Under the pieces are notes generated by a model that worked only from the letters and a program-made list of their open reading frames with translations, was not told where the DNA came from and did no database searches. The position numbers and the translations under genes are program-made. This document shows, one piece after another, positions 1 through 10,960 of a stretch of 64,000 nt of DNA (position 1 is the stretch's first letter; every line of letters begins with the position of its first letter). Origin of the DNA: Lunularia cruciata (lineage: Eukaryota; Streptophyta; Marchantiopsida; Lunulariales; Lunulariaceae); assembly GCA_948567375.1 (NCBI GenBank), contig OX419762.1:32628608-32692607 (forward strand), written 5' to 3'.

Positions 1-88
1 ATGAAGACTTCCATCAGATATTCTTCATTTCAATTGGTATACGATATTGAGTCTACCCTATCTATTCACTTTGATCTTCCTACCTTCC
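1..88 (+). pseudogene. Integrase C-terminal region, first piece (family C element)
   Basis: Frame 1 is open from base 1 and reads as the stretch of a Ty3/gypsy integrase after the DDE core (SSFQLVYDIESTLSIHFDLP), where related proteins read like S-P-F-x-L-V-Y-G. The start lies outside the window. The frame stops at base 88 at a family A LTR and resumes at 9425 once one copy of the CTTCC duplication is removed, giving LPTF then QSIHRRF without a frame change. Integrase joins element cDNA to host DNA. What is seen is the restored frame across the insertion; the family call rests on motif resemblance and on the family C LTR that follows at 9848. Confidence 0.75.
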
Positions 89-453
89 TGTGGTGCCCAC
101 ATTTTTTGTTTTCTTCTATTTTGTAGAAGAAGTGAGTAAGAAAGCCGAATTGCAAGAAAAGAATGGAAGGGTGTGTCTTTGGAGTAAACCGAAAGAAGTC
201 AACTTTGGGTCTAAAAATGGAATTACTTGGAAGAGGAGTACAAAGAAACAAGTCAGAGGACAATTGTCTTTGGATTGGGCAATGAAGGCCGATACAAAGA
301 TGGTCTAACAACCTCTCTACGTGGCAAGAAAGTACACTTCAAGAAATGGTGGAGGCAGAAGAAGCATATCTTGACAATGATAGGACATCAACACGTAGAA
401 GAAGGGAGATTCTATTTTGAAATTGACTGAAGAATGACTGCACTTTGGGGTAA

Positions 454-461
454 TATAAAAT
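454..461 (+). promoter_or_regulatory. TATA-like box just before the LTR-encoded frame
   Basis: TATAAAAT lies 34 bases before the ATG at 488. The same octamer stands 33-34 bases before the corresponding start in the copies at 16479 and 62411; the inner copy has TATAAGAT at 2975. A promoter role is inferred from sequence and spacing only. Confidence 0.35.
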
Positions 462-487
462 TGCAATTGCATAGGAGAAAATTGAAT

Positions 488-1624
488 ATGTCAAGTAGAT
501 ATCCTATTCCTTTGAGAAGTCATCCTACATTGATGCGTGTCAAGAAGCCAATTGAAAGTGAAATTTTCCAAACTCCAGAAGGGGCTAGAGTGTCGTGTCC
601 AGGAGAGGGAATAGTTTTTCAATGCCAAAGAACAAGAGAGAAAATCATGGCAAAGAAGCTCAAGAAAGCCCTCGCAGTAAGGAGCTTTGCAATTTGGAGG
701 TTAGATGTCATACCAAGGATCAAGGTCTTGAATGGACTTCATATTACCTTCTTAGCATGGAACTAGAATTTCAGTTTCCAAAGAGTGATGGTAGATATAG
801 GTGCCAGTAATAGCGAGGAAGGCCCTAAAGTCAAGGGGAAAAGAGAAAATCCAGCTAGATGGGACTGAGTGGGATTGGATGTTAGTTTTGGGAAAGGAAG
901 GAGGAGAGCCAATGTGGATCACCTTCTATCAGAAGGGTGATGTTGCAGAAGAGACTGCGGAAATTTGCAATTCATTCTTCGCTTCACGTACAACCAATGG
1001 TTACAAGGTGGAGTCCTATTGGGACTTGATTAAACAAAGTATCATAGGAGCAATAATGGTGATGTTCAAACCTGAACCAACAACATACGTGAACATGCAG
1101 CAGTCGGTCTTCTTCCACTAGATGTTTGCAGGAGTGAAGGTGAATTGGGCAAAGTGTTTCTACCAGCAAATGAGGCAGATGGTTGTCAATTGGAGGACAA
1201 ATTTTCCTCCACATTTCTTTGCACAATTTGCAGAACATTTCTACTTTGGGTTGAATTTGCTAATAGCGGAGGAGAGGCATCTCATGGTATCACATTTTCA
1301 TTTTGATTTGAGATGAGAAGCGGATGAAGAAGAACAACACTACATGGCACACTTGCAAGCTAGTGATGATCATTTCTTTAGAACAAGACAATGGGAGATG
1401 GAAGGTGTCATAAGCCCAAAGAAGAACAAGAAGTGGACCCAACCCAAAGAAGCAAAGTTGCCTTTAGCACAAAGGAAGATCCCAAGACTCATTATGCATG
1501 GTAAGAAGGTGGTAAAAGAAGAACCTAAGGATACCAAGTTTGAAGGGGAGACAGAGTCTAGAGGAGAATCAGAAGAAGCGGAGCTCACCTTACAAAGTGG
1601 GGAATCTAGAAGTGAGAGTGAGGG
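488..1624 (+). pseudogene. LTR-encoded protein, N-terminal half (outer family A LTR)
   Basis: From ATG 488 the frame reads MSSRYPIPLRS and continues through the conserved block ITFLAWN, where a TAG replaces the Trp codon of the intact copy. Later parts of the domain appear in other frames: NGYKVESY, TTYVNMQQ, the acidic Ser/Glu-rich linker near 1530-1620. Several frameshifts and stops make it non-functional. It ends at 1624 where a short-form A LTR is inserted, and its coiled-coil half resumes near 7256. The position, about 400 bp inside the LTR, matches the other long-form copies. The protein is not one I recognise; see the best copy at 34079. Confidence 0.75.
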
Positions 1625-2993
1625 TGTGTAACATACATTTTTCATTTCGGGCGAGTTTTAAAGAAGAAGTGCATTGTTGAAACCAAATTGAAACCAAATG
1701 GAGAAGAAATAAGGGGCAACCTGTGTTTTGATCAGACCTCAGGAAGTTGACTTTGTATTGGAGGAAGAAGGACTCAGATTTGATCAGACCCAAAGAAGCT
1801 TACTTCATGTCAGAGGAGGAAAAATTTTGGATCAAACGCTAAAGGAGGGTTTCTTTGCATCGGAACAGAAGTTACAGGTCAGGATTACTGTGGGGGTTAT
1901 ATCTCATTGAAGAAAAGTCTTAATCATACGTGCTATATTGCGTTGGAAGCACCTCGCTCAGGGCTTTCCAATGCCACCAAAATCGTAGAGTTTGGAGGTC
2001 TGTAGAAGAAGTTACAAGTATTTGAAGTTTTGGGAGTAGATGTACAAAGGAGTTAAAGGACTTTGGGTTGAGGTTCTTCGGGGAGGTGTCTTTGGGACTT
2101 TGGACTTCAGATTTTGGACTTTAGGTTTACATGACTCCGAGTCTAAAGACTTTGCCTCAAGACAAATATGATTCAACCCAAGGTAGTCAGACCTTGGAGT
2201 GCAGTGAATGTGACTTTGGGAATCTTGCAAGAGGCGTAAGAGGAGGTTAGAGTAGGGAAAGAAGATATTTAGGTTACCCACGACTTCAATTTAAGCTCTG
2301 ATTGAAGATAGGATAAAATAAGAAGAGAAATAGCAATAGTGAATGAACCTGAACTGCAATATTAGATAGTAAGTGTCTTCGAGTCAATAAAATGAGTGAT
2401 TAGGGGAAAGTGGGTTATAAATTGAAGGGGTAGATAGTGTACCCATGCTTTCAATTACAATTCTTGATGAGGACATAATAGAATTAACAAAGGAATTTAT
2501 AGTAGTTAGACCCAAAGTAACAGAGATAGGAGTGCAGGTGTCTTTGGATTTGACATTTGACACTTTAGAGAAGAGTGGGTCGGAAGATAACGAGTTTGAT
2601 AGTGTAGTACCCACATTTTTGTTTTTCTGTGTTTATTAGTGTTTAAGAGAAGAAGTAAGCACTGGAAGTCGAATTGTGGATGAAGAATGGATGGAAGTAA
2701 CTTCAAAGGACATCCAAAGAAGACAACATTGGATCCGATGATGGAGGTACTCAAAAAAAGAGTACAATAGAAAAAGTCCAAAGAGCACCATCTTTGGGTC
2801 GGAAGGCGTAGACGATACAAAGACCGTTTAACAACCTTGGTACATGGCAAGAAAGTACATTTCAAGAAACGGCGGAGGCAAAAGAATCATATCTTGACAG
2901 TGACCGGGACTTGCACGTAGAAGAGAGAAGGTCGAATTTGAAATTGACTGAAGAATGACTGCAATTTGGGGTAATATAAGATTGTAATTGCGC

Positions 2994-5509
2994 ATGGACA
3001 AGTTGAATCTGCCAAGTAAATTTCCAATCCCTTTGAGTAGCTGTCCTGCAATAATGCATGTCCGAAAGCCCATCGAGAGTGAAATTTTCCGCAATCCCGA
3101 GGGAGTTAGAGTGTCTTGTCCAGGAAAGGGTATCATCTTTCAGCATCGTAGAACAAGAGAACAGATTATGGCAAAGAAGGTGGCCAATGCGCTGGCGGTG
3201 CAAAGTTTCACAATTCAAAGATTAGATGTAGTAGCTAGAATTGAATTGTTGACTAGACTTTGTATTACTTTCTTAGCATGGAACTGGAATTTCAGTTTCC
3301 CGGGGGTGATGGCGGAGATAGCTACCAGTAATTGTGAGGAGGGTCCCGAGGTGGAAGGGAAGAGAGGAAATCTGGCTCAATGGACTGAGTCGGGTTGGAG
3401 GTTAGTATTGGGGAGAGAAGCAAGAGAGCCGACGGGGATCACCTTCTATCAAAAGTGTGATGCTGCAGAGGAGACAGCGGAAATTCACAATTTGTTTTTT
3501 GCTCCAAGAACGACAAATGGATACAAGGTGGAGTCCTATCAGGACCTGATTTGGAGAAGCATTGTAGGGGTGATGATGGCCATGTTCAAGCCAGAACAAA
3601 CCACATATGTGAACATGCAGCAAGCTGTCTACTTCCACCAAATGTTTGCAGTAGTTCTGATGAATTGGGCGAATTGCTTTCACCACCAAATGAGGCAAAT
3701 GGTGATCAATTGGCAAACAAGTTCTCCGCCGCATTATTTTGCACCGTTCATAGTACACTTCTACTTCAGGTTGAACCTGTTTACAGTAGAGGAGTGTCAT
3801 TGTATGGTGTCTCATGTTCATCCTGACTTACGACGGGAAGTGGACAAAGAAGAGCACCAGTATATGCTACATCTGCGAGCCAACGATGAGTATTTCTTGA
3901 AGACCGGATAGTGGAAGGTCAAAGAAATCACCAGTCCGAAGACGAAGAAACGCGGCAAACCCGAAGAAGCAAAGTTGCCTCCCACTCAAAGGAAGACTCA
4001 AAGGCTGGTTATGAAGAATCCAAAGATGGTGAGAGAAGCATCATCGGGATCAGAGTCTGAGGAAGAAACCAAGTCGCAAGAGGAGGAATCCGAAGAAGAG
4101 GAGCTCACCTTAAAAAGTGAAGAGTCTAGAAGCAATAGCGAGGGGGAGCCAGAAGTTTAGCAATCGGTGGCGATCAGTGAAGCTTGTCAGGCGATGGTGG
4201 TAAACAAGCCAAGACCAGAATAGAAGGAGGGGTATCCAACAGGGCCAAGTTCAATAGGTAAAGACGAAGAAAGTACAAAAATGATATCTCTGAAGATACG
4301 AAGATCACGACTTTGGATGAAGGAGCCGATGAAGGAGGTACAGACTCAAGATGAAGACGTCGATGAAGATGAAGAAACTTTGGTGGGATATCGTATTTGA
4401 CAAAAGTGGTCACCCCATTGCTGGAACTATTGAAGGAGCATTGGAAAGTAATTCCCCAAGATTGTAGGAAGGGAATGAACGAGTTGCAGGTGGTAATGCA
4501 TTTGTTGAGTGAAGTGAAGGGGTTGCAGGAGCAACAAGTCCAAAGAAGTGAAGAAATGGAAGAACTTCGGAGGGAGGAAGTCTTGAAGAAGAAGATTCTC
4601 ACAATATTACAAGAACGCTGCGAGGTTAAAGAAAAAGAATTGCAAAGGCAAGCCGGAGAATTGACGGAACAAGCAATGTGGCTGAGCAAGATGAAGGAGG
4701 AAGTGAGTGATGTGCGCATTGAGAATGTTCATTTGAAGGCGATGACCATCGCAATGGAGCAGGAGTTAGATAGCTTGAAGAAGAGTGCAGAGGGGAAGGA
4801 TCAAGCTTGGCAGAGAGAGTTAGCAGCCACGCAGGAAGAAGAGGAACGATTACGAGAGCTTGTCAGAAGCACGGAATTGCAAAGCACACTGTATGCAGAA
4901 GAAAAGAAGATGCTCGCTGCGGAGTACGAAGACAAGCTGAAGATGTATTGTGAAGAACTGAAGACAGAGTGCTCTCAAGGGTATGCATCAAAATCAGTGG
5001 GAGAAGTTGCGAGGAAGTTGAGAGCAATTCTAAGCACGGAGGCTAAAGGGAGATTGGAAGAAGCCCGCCTACATGAGTTGAAGTTGCTTGTGCAGGAAAC
5101 TCGGAAGAGAAAAGCCAAGGATGTGGACATGAACACGTTGCTGATTTGATTAAGAAAGCGTGTAGATCGGAAGATGTTAGAAGTAGAAAACAATGTTAGC
5201 CTTAGATTAGATTTAGTTAATTTGGAGTTAGAGAAGATTCGGAATAGTGTGACAGCGGAGAAGAAACCCGATGTTGCAGAAATAGGAATTCAGGTGTCAT
5301 CGGACTTGTTATTGGACACATTAGAGAAGAGTGGGTCAGGAGATAAAGAAGTAGATGAAGTAACCTTGAGCTCAATTGTAGTTCCTAATGTAGAAGTAGT
5401 AGAATTAGTGAAGGAATCAGTAGAATTAGCTATACCCAAAGAAGGAGAAATAGTAGGAAGATCATCGGGTTTGGAAGTCGATGATGAGGTAGACATCGGA
5501 TCGGTGTAA
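2994..5509 (+). pseudogene. LTR-encoded coiled-coil protein, inner copy, nearly readable
   Basis: From ATG 2994 one frame runs to 4160 with a single TAG at 3909-3911. It covers the conserved globular region (ITFLAWNWNFSFPGVM, WTESGWRLVLGREA, NGYKVESYQDLI, TTYVNMQQAVYFHQMF, NWANCFHHQMRQMV, HFYFRLNLF) and an acidic Glu/Ser linker. A second frame, 4397-5509, holds the long heptad-rich coiled coil and the tail EVDIGS, broken once by TGA at 5147-5149 where relatives have an Arg or Gln codon. So one frame change and three stops separate it from a continuous protein of about 840 residues. It lies wholly inside the LTR, upstream of the TATA-like box. Function unknown; no catalytic motif seen. Confidence 0.8.
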
Positions 5510-5629
5510 GTACTAATTTTGAGATAGGAAGAGGTAGATGTGAAGAGATAGATTGTCAATTGGGATCTGCAAGTAGGAAGAGATGTGAGGAAGAGGTGCA
5601 TAGGTAGGAAGAACTGCCGTTTGCTTCAG

Positions 5630-5637
5630 TATTTAAG
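5630..5637 (+). promoter_or_regulatory. TATA-like box of the inner family A LTR
   Basis: TATTTAAG followed by a GGGGAGCATT stretch, 680 bp before the LTR end. The same box is at 6592, 8738 and 18891, and as TACTTAAG at 36769, at nearly constant distance from the LTR end. This marks the U3-R border as downstream of the LTR-encoded frame. Confidence 0.6.
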
Positions 5638-6591
5638 GGGAGCATTCGCAATACAATGTTGTTCAATATTCAAATTTTTGAAGATAGATAAAGTGAAGTG
5701 TTGTTCTTAGTGCTCATCACTTGAGCTTAATTCCGATTGTCAATTCTGTGTTTGTGTTTGTGAGTATGTGGAGAATTCCGAAGAGCAAGTCAGTGTGTTT
5801 GTGGATGTTGGATTCTGCAGCCTTGATCTTCATTTTGTGTGTTTGATCCTGAGTGAAGTGCATCGGAGCAATGCCTTGACGGATCTGAGAGGAATTGTAG
5901 TGTTGGTAGTATTCTGCATTTATGAAGTGCAGCACGAAGTTGATGTGAAGCAATTTTGATCAAGGAAGTTGTGCCTTCAATGGAAGGGTGGAACACAATT
6001 CTGAGGCGAAATCATTCTTCATAGTGAAGTGCCGTCTTCAGGAGAATCTGAATTATCACAATCAAGAGTTGTTTGGATAGAATTTGCTATGTTGTGATTA
6101 TGTGTGTGTGTATTCGTGACAAGTTGTCAAGATTGTGAGCTTGTTACTCTCTTTTGGGTGTAGTTTCTACCTAAGAGATTAAAGAAGAAATCAAGAAGAA
6201 CTACATTGTGACTTTTGACTTCATATTTGACCAATTCTGAATCACATCTCTGCGGGAACAAACTTTACTTACCCGATTACCGCAAAAGTGATATTTTTCG
6301 GGTTGTCACAGAGAGATTACCTGCTAGTGTAATTGTAGATCAGAGTGGAGAAGTAGTAGAATTGGTAGAGGATAAATTTTAGTAGTTGTGGAACCCAAGG
6401 ATAGAGTAGTATGTGAGGTTACTTTGGGATTGGGATTGGAAGCTGAGGAAGAACTAGACATTAGATCGGAATAGTAACGACTTGGAGATTTGAAGAAGCA
6501 GATATGAAGAGGTGGTTTGTCATTTTGGATCTACAGGTAGGAATAGTTGTTGTAGAATGGAATAGTTGTTAGTAATTATCAATTGCTTTAC

Positions 6592-6599
6592 TATTTAAG
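6592..6599 (+). promoter_or_regulatory. TATA-like box of the short-form family A LTR
   Basis: TATTTAAG in the same context as the long-form LTRs (ctTTACTATTTAAGGGGAGCA). It shows that short and long LTR forms share promoter and R-U5 although their left halves differ. Confidence 0.55.
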
Positions 6600-7255
6600 G
6601 GGAGCATTTGCAGTCATATGTTGTTTAGTGATCATAATTTCTAAGAATAGATAATGCAAAGTGTTGTCAAGTGGTGCTCATTGTTGAGCTTAATACCGAG
6701 TCAATTTTGTACCTATGTTTGTGAGTGTGTAGAGAATTTCAAAGTGCAAGTCAGTGTGTTTGTTGGATGTTGGATTTCATAGCCTTGATCTTCATTGTGT
6801 GTGTTTGATCCTGAATAAAGTGCAGTCAAAGCAATGCCTTGATAGATCTAAGAGGAATTGTAGTGTTGGTAGTATTCTGTATTTGTGAGTGCAGCGCAGA
6901 GTTGATGTGAAACAATTTCGGTTGAGGAAGTTGTGCCTTCAGTATAGGAGTGGAACACAATTCTGAGGCAAATTTGTTTTGTAGTGAAGTGCTATTTTTG
7001 GGAGGGCCTGAATCATCACAATCAAGATTGTTTAGAAAGATTTGATAGAGTTGTGATTAAGAGTGACAAATTGTTGTGATGAGACTACAAATCAGTGCTT
7101 GTTACTCTCTTCTGGGTGTAGTTGCTACTTGAGAGATTAAAGAAGAAATCAAGAAGAACTATGTGTTATTGTTTGACTTCATATTTGACCAATTTTGAAT
7201 TGTATCTCCGCAGGAAAAAACTTTACTTACCTGATTACCACAAAAGTGAGTTGCA

Positions 7256-8632
7256 AAGTTCATCAATCGGTTGAAGCAAAAGAAGATGAAGATTTTCATG
7301 CAACAATTGATTGTATGGAGGGAAGTGCTAATCCTTATGTAGCCCTGGTCATGGAAGAAATGGATCCTGAGTGATAGAAGGAGGACACTACGGGCTCAAG
7401 TTCAACGGGTAAGGAAGAAGGAAGCTCGGATGCAGTATCACTGAAAGTACAAAGATCAAGACTTTGGAGGAAGGAGCCGGCAGAAGAGGTGAAGTATGAA
7501 GATGTGGCCAAATACAAAGAGAACTTTGGAGGAATAGGATATTTAATGCAGGTTGTGAATCCACTATTGGGGTTGTTGAAAGAGCAACAAAAGGTAGTTC
7601 CGTAGTTTAGGATGAAGGCAAAGAATGAGTTGGAGGTGGTGAAGTATCTACTGGCAAAAGTGAAGGGATTGCAGGAGCAAGTAACCCAAAGAGACAAGGA
7701 AGTTGAAGAGTGGATATAGTCATAAAGAAGAGGACTTTTGAGAAGTTGCAAGAGAGTTTTGAGTCAAGAGGGAGAGAAATGCAGCGTCAAGCCAAAGAGT
7801 TGAAGGAGCAGACGATGTTGCTGACCAAGATGAAAGAGGAGGTCAATGTTGTGTGTATCAAGAGTATCCATGTGAAAGCAATGGCAGCAGTGATGGAGCA
7901 GGATTTAGACGGCTTGAGGAAGAGAGCAGCTGTGAAGGATCAAGCATGGAAGAGAGAGTTGGCAATCAGACATCAAGAAGAAGAAAGGTTTAGAGAATTG
8001 ATACAAAGTGCTGAGTTACTACGTTCTCAATATGAGGAGGAAAAGAAGATGCCTGCTATTGAGTATCAAGACGAGTTGAAGACATACCGGGAGGAGTTGA
8101 AGGTAGAGCAATCTCGAAATCAGTAGGAAAAGTTGTGGGGAAATTGAGAGGAATGTTGTGCACTAAGGTAGAAGGAAGGTTGGAAGAAGCGAGACTACGT
8201 GAGTTAAAGTTGCTTGTGCAGAAAACTCAAAAGAGGAGAGCAAAGGATGTAGATATGAACACTCTTCTAATTCAATTGAGAGATCAAGTCAATAGAAAGA
8301 TGTTGGAAGAGGACAATGTTAATCTCAGATTAGATTTAGTGAATTCAGAGTTAGAAAGAATTAGGAATAGTGTGAAGGAGCAGAAGAAGTGCAATATTGC
8401 AGAAGTAGGAATTCAAGTGTCTTCAAACTTGTCCTTTGAGACATTAGAGAGGAGTGGGTTGCAAGATAAGGAAGTAGATAGGTTACCTACTAGTGTAATT
8501 GTACTTTAGAGTGAAGAAGTAGTAGAAATAGTGAAGGACTTAGTAGAATTAGATATACTTAAAGAAGAAGAGGTAATAGGAAGATCATCGGGATTGGAAG
8601 CTGATGAAGAGATTGACATCGGATCGGACTAG
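7256..8632 (+). pseudogene. LTR-encoded protein, coiled-coil half (outer family A LTR)
   Basis: This resumes the frame interrupted at 1624. The coiled coil reads in several pieces: 7710-8126 (QESFESRGREMQRQAKELKE and on) and 8135-8509 (RLRELKLLVQKTQKRRAKD). The tail ends EIDIGSD with TAG at 8630-8632, the same C-terminus as the copies ending at 36652 (EVDIGSD) and 5509 (EVDIGSV). Stops at 7719-7721, 8126 and 8509 and frame changes break it. Conservation of the last residues among copies with different breaks suggests that the frame ended here in the ancestor. No known family is recognised beyond a generic coiled coil. Confidence 0.75.
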
Positions 8633-8737
8633 TAATAGTTTTGAGATATGAAGAGGTGTATTTTCATTTTGGATCTGCATGTTTGACAAGTTGTTGTAGA
8701 ACGGTATAGTTGTTAGTTAATTGTCAAGAGCTTTGCT

Positions 8738-8745
8738 TATTTAAG
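8738..8745 (+). promoter_or_regulatory. TATA-like box of the outer family A LTR
   Basis: TATTTAAG followed by GGGGAGACATTTG, 681 bp before the LTR end at 9419, the same spacing as in the inner copy. Confidence 0.55.
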
Positions 8746-9424
8746 GGGAGACATTTGTAGTGATATGTTGTTTAGTGCTCATAATTTCTGAGAATAGACA
8801 AAGCAAAGTGTTGTGAAGCAGTGCTTGTTGCTTGAGCTTAATTCTTAGTATCAACATTGTGTCTATGTTTGTGAGTGTGTGTAGAATTTTGAAGTGCAAG
8901 TCAAATTGTGTTGGATGTTGGATTCCGTAGCCTTAATCTTCATTCTGTGTGTTTGATCCTGAGTGAAGTGCAATCGGAGCAATGCCTTGACAGATTTGAG
9001 AGGAATTGTAGTATTAGTAGTATTCTACAATTGTGAGTGCATTGCAAAGTTGATGTGAACCAATTTTGATTGAGAAAGTTGTGCCTTCAATGGAGAGGTG
9101 GAACACAATTCTGATGCAAAGTCGTTTTGGCAGTGAAGTGCCATTTTTGGGAGAGACTAAATCATCACAATCAAGATTATCTGGAAAGATTTGATAGAGT
9201 TGTGATTATGTGTGACAAATTCTTGTGACAAGACTACGAGTCAGTGCTTGCTACTCTCTTTTGGGTGTAGTTTCTACTTGAGAGATTAAAGATGCAACCA
9301 TGAAGAATTGAGATTGTTATTGTTTGATTACATATTTGACCAATTTTGAATCGTATCTCTCTGGGAACAAACTTTACTTACCTGATTACCATAAAAGTGA
9401 TAATTTCCAAGTTGTCAGACTTCC

Positions 9425-9847
9425 AAAGCATTCATAGGAGATTCAAGAAAGCATAAGGAGGTGATGTAGAGAAATCAAGGAAGGAATAACTCATGGAGTT
9501 GGAAGAGGCAAGAGCAATTGCTATGGTTTGAGTGGAGCAAGCCCAAAGGAAAAAAAAGGAGAGATTTGACAAGAAGCAAGGTAAGAAGAAGGTGGAGCCT
9601 TTCGAAGAAGGTGATTGGGTAATGTTATTTGATTCTATTCGATTCAAGAGAGTCCAAAGAAGTTTTTTCCTAAGTACTTTTTAGGCCTTTCATAGTAGAG
9701 AAGGTGTGGGGCAATTACACCTATGATCTCAAGGAGTTGGGAGGAAGGCATTTTGATAGGATTAACCATGATAAGTTGAAGATGTATCATAGAAGGATGA
9801 GAGACCTTCACTTTGAGGACAAAGTGAAAACTTAGTCCAAGGGTAAA
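9425..9847 (+). pseudogene. Integrase C-terminal region, second piece (family C element)
   Basis: Continues the frame of bases 1-88. It contains AQRKKKERFDKKQGKKKVEP, then EEGDWVMLFDS, and in a shifted frame the GPF/Y-like module KYFGPFIVEKVWGNYTYDL and HFDRINHDKLKMYHRR. Two in-frame stops (9457 region, 9487 region) and at least one frameshift near 9655 inactivate it. The module normally helps the integrase bind DNA. A family C LTR begins at the next base, 9848, as expected at the 3' end of pol, so this is the tail of a plus-strand C element whose gag and RT lie left of the window. Confidence 0.8.
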
Positions 9848-10539
9848 TGTAACACTCATTTGTGCATGTGTGTGGTATTGTGATATTTAGCTTGGTATTA
9901 CAGGTACTTGAGAGATATTATTTAAATAGAGATAAAGGATGGTTCTACATTATTCATGATTAGCTAAAGTTAGTCATAGCTAAGATAGAGGAGACCTTAC
10001 TTTAGAGGAAATGGAAAAGATGAGCACCACTATTTTGGATTCTAGTGTGTTGACTTGGTATTATTCTTAGGTATTTGGCTTTGAGAAAAGAGTTGAGAAC
10101 TCTTAGGCCCACAAGCCTTTTTATTTTGGATTCTCCTATAGTCCAAGGATAGCCCAGGTGAAAGAATCATTGACTTAGTGGTTGGGTCAAGATAAGATCA
10201 CATGCTTAGTGGAATATGCCCATGTAGATGGATATTCCTTTATACTTTTTGACTTTACTTGACTTTTAGCCCAATAACTTAAGTTACTCTAGTAATTAGT
10301 AATATTGGTGCGTAACTATTTCACAAGTATATAAACAAGGGGTAAGGAAGTACTCATCATCCTTTCATTTGCAACTATCTCTCTCTCATTGAGTTCTCTA
10401 GTGAGCAATGTCTTGAGTATTGGAGTGTTAGCCTTGGAGGAGTATGATGGAGTTGAGGTTCCTTGCCTTCTAAGTCCATGGTGCGCTACCATAATAGCCA
10501 TCATAAGTTCATCCTAAGTGAGAGACATGCCGGCTCACA
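9848..10539 (+). mobile_element. 3' LTR of the plus-strand family C element
   Basis: 692 bp, TGTAACACTCATTTGTGCAT to GCCGGCTCACA, directly after the integrase tail. The minus-strand copy at 54383-55074 has exactly the same length and ends. A TATATAAA box is at 10328-10335. The 72 bases between this LTR and the next element (10540-10611) show nothing I can assign. Confidence 0.85.
10328..10335 (+). promoter_or_regulatory. TATA box of the family C LTR
   Basis: TATATAAA, preceded by cTATTTCACAAG, conserved in the other C LTRs (38332, 39408 region and reverse copies). Good match to a plant TATA box. Confidence 0.6.
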
Positions 10540-10713
10540 AAATACTCTTGTATGTATAAACTAGAATCAATTAATCAATAGGAGAGATCATTGAGAGAAT
10601 GAGAGTGATACTGTAAAAGACCAAAACCGAGGAGAAAAATAGGAGAATGGAAACTCACATTGGGACACTTGAATGAGAGAAAACTCTGAATGCCTAGCAT
10701 GAGCTTTGGCTTT

Positions 10714-10725
10714 GGTATTTATAGG
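10714..10725 (-). promoter_or_regulatory. TATA box of the family D LTR
   Basis: CCTATAAATACC on the minus strand, repeated at 15937-15948 in the 5' LTR. It is the only strong TATA match in the LTR and lies on the expected strand. Confidence 0.65.
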
Positions 10726-10740
10726 TAGCATACAAGGCCC

Positions 10741-10960
10741 TTGAGAAGCTTCTCAAGAAGCTTCCTCAAGCTCCTTTCTTAGAGTGCAAGCCAAGTTAAC
10801 TAGGAAGCTTCTCAAGAAGCTTCCTTCTAGAAGTTGCCTACTTGGCATGCAAGCTAAGCTAGTTGGAAGCTTCTAGACGCTTCTTTCAAGAAGCTACTTA
10901 CTTAAGGTGCAAGCTAAGCTAACCAGGAAGCTTCCCAAGAAGCTTCCTAGATACTTCCAG
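10741..10960 (-). promoter_or_regulatory. Tandem repeats with heat-shock-element-like motifs in U3
   Basis: About 61-bp units (starts of GGAAGCTTC near 10802, 10863 and 10924, plus a first unit at 10746) separated by GTGCAAGCYAAGYTAAC. Each holds inverted GAA/TTC pairs such as AGAAGCTTCTCAAGAAGCTT. The 5' LTR keeps AGAAGCTTCTAGAAG at 16088-16102, a full nGAAnnTTCnnGAAn site. Heat-shock factors bind this pattern in plants; a regulatory role here is inferred from sequence and from its place upstream of the TATA box. Confidence 0.5.

Larger units (their letters stand above)
2603..6310 (+). mobile_element. Inner solo LTR of family A (long form), complete
   Basis: It starts TGTAGTACCCACATTTTTG and ends GGGTTGTCACA, 3708 bp. 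It is flanked by GATAG (2598-2602) and GAGAG (6311-6315). The empty site in the related short copy reads GATAGATTA, so the right duplicate has one substitution. Removing the insert rejoins the coding tail of the short-form LTR. The element contains a largely readable frame (2994-5509), a TATA-like box at 5630 and 680 bp from there to the end. This is the deepest of three nested layers, so it is the youngest of the three. Confidence 0.9.
1625..7255 (+). mobile_element. Solo LTR of family A, short form, inserted in the outer LTR and itself split
   Basis: It starts TGTGTAACATACATTTTTC at 1625, directly after the acidic linker of the outer frame. Its own sequence is 1625-2602 plus 6316 to about 7249, about 1.9 kb, matching the intact short-form copy at 40105-42027. 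Its left half does not contain the N-terminal domain or coiled coil; only about the last 100 codons of the LTR frame are present (2430-2602, 6316-6475), followed by a TATA-like box at 6592 and R-U5. The final 20 or so bases and the right target duplication are lost: at about 7256 the outer LTR resumes with sequence matching 4150 onward. Confidence 0.8.
89..9419 (+). mobile_element. Outer solo LTR of family A (long form), split by nested insertions
   Basis: It starts TGTGGTGCCCACATTTTTTG and ends GTTGTCAGA (terminal CACA mutated). It is flanked by identical 5-bp duplications CTTCC at 84-88 and 9420-9424, and sits inside the integrase frame of a family C element. Only 89-1624 and about 7256-9419 belong to it, about 3.7 kb, close to the uninterrupted copies at 2603 and 33666. 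It holds a decayed LTR-encoded reading frame (488-1624 plus 7256-8632), a TATA-like box at 8738 and about 680 bp of R-U5. No gag-pol is attached, so it is a solo LTR, the usual product of LTR-LTR recombination. Confidence 0.9.

Noticed and set aside
488-5509. Tandem family of host genes encoding a coiled-coil protein
   Set aside because: Each copy lies inside a unit with TG...CA ends and target duplications, and one follows the polypurine tract of a gag-pol element, so these are LTR copies, not a host gene array.
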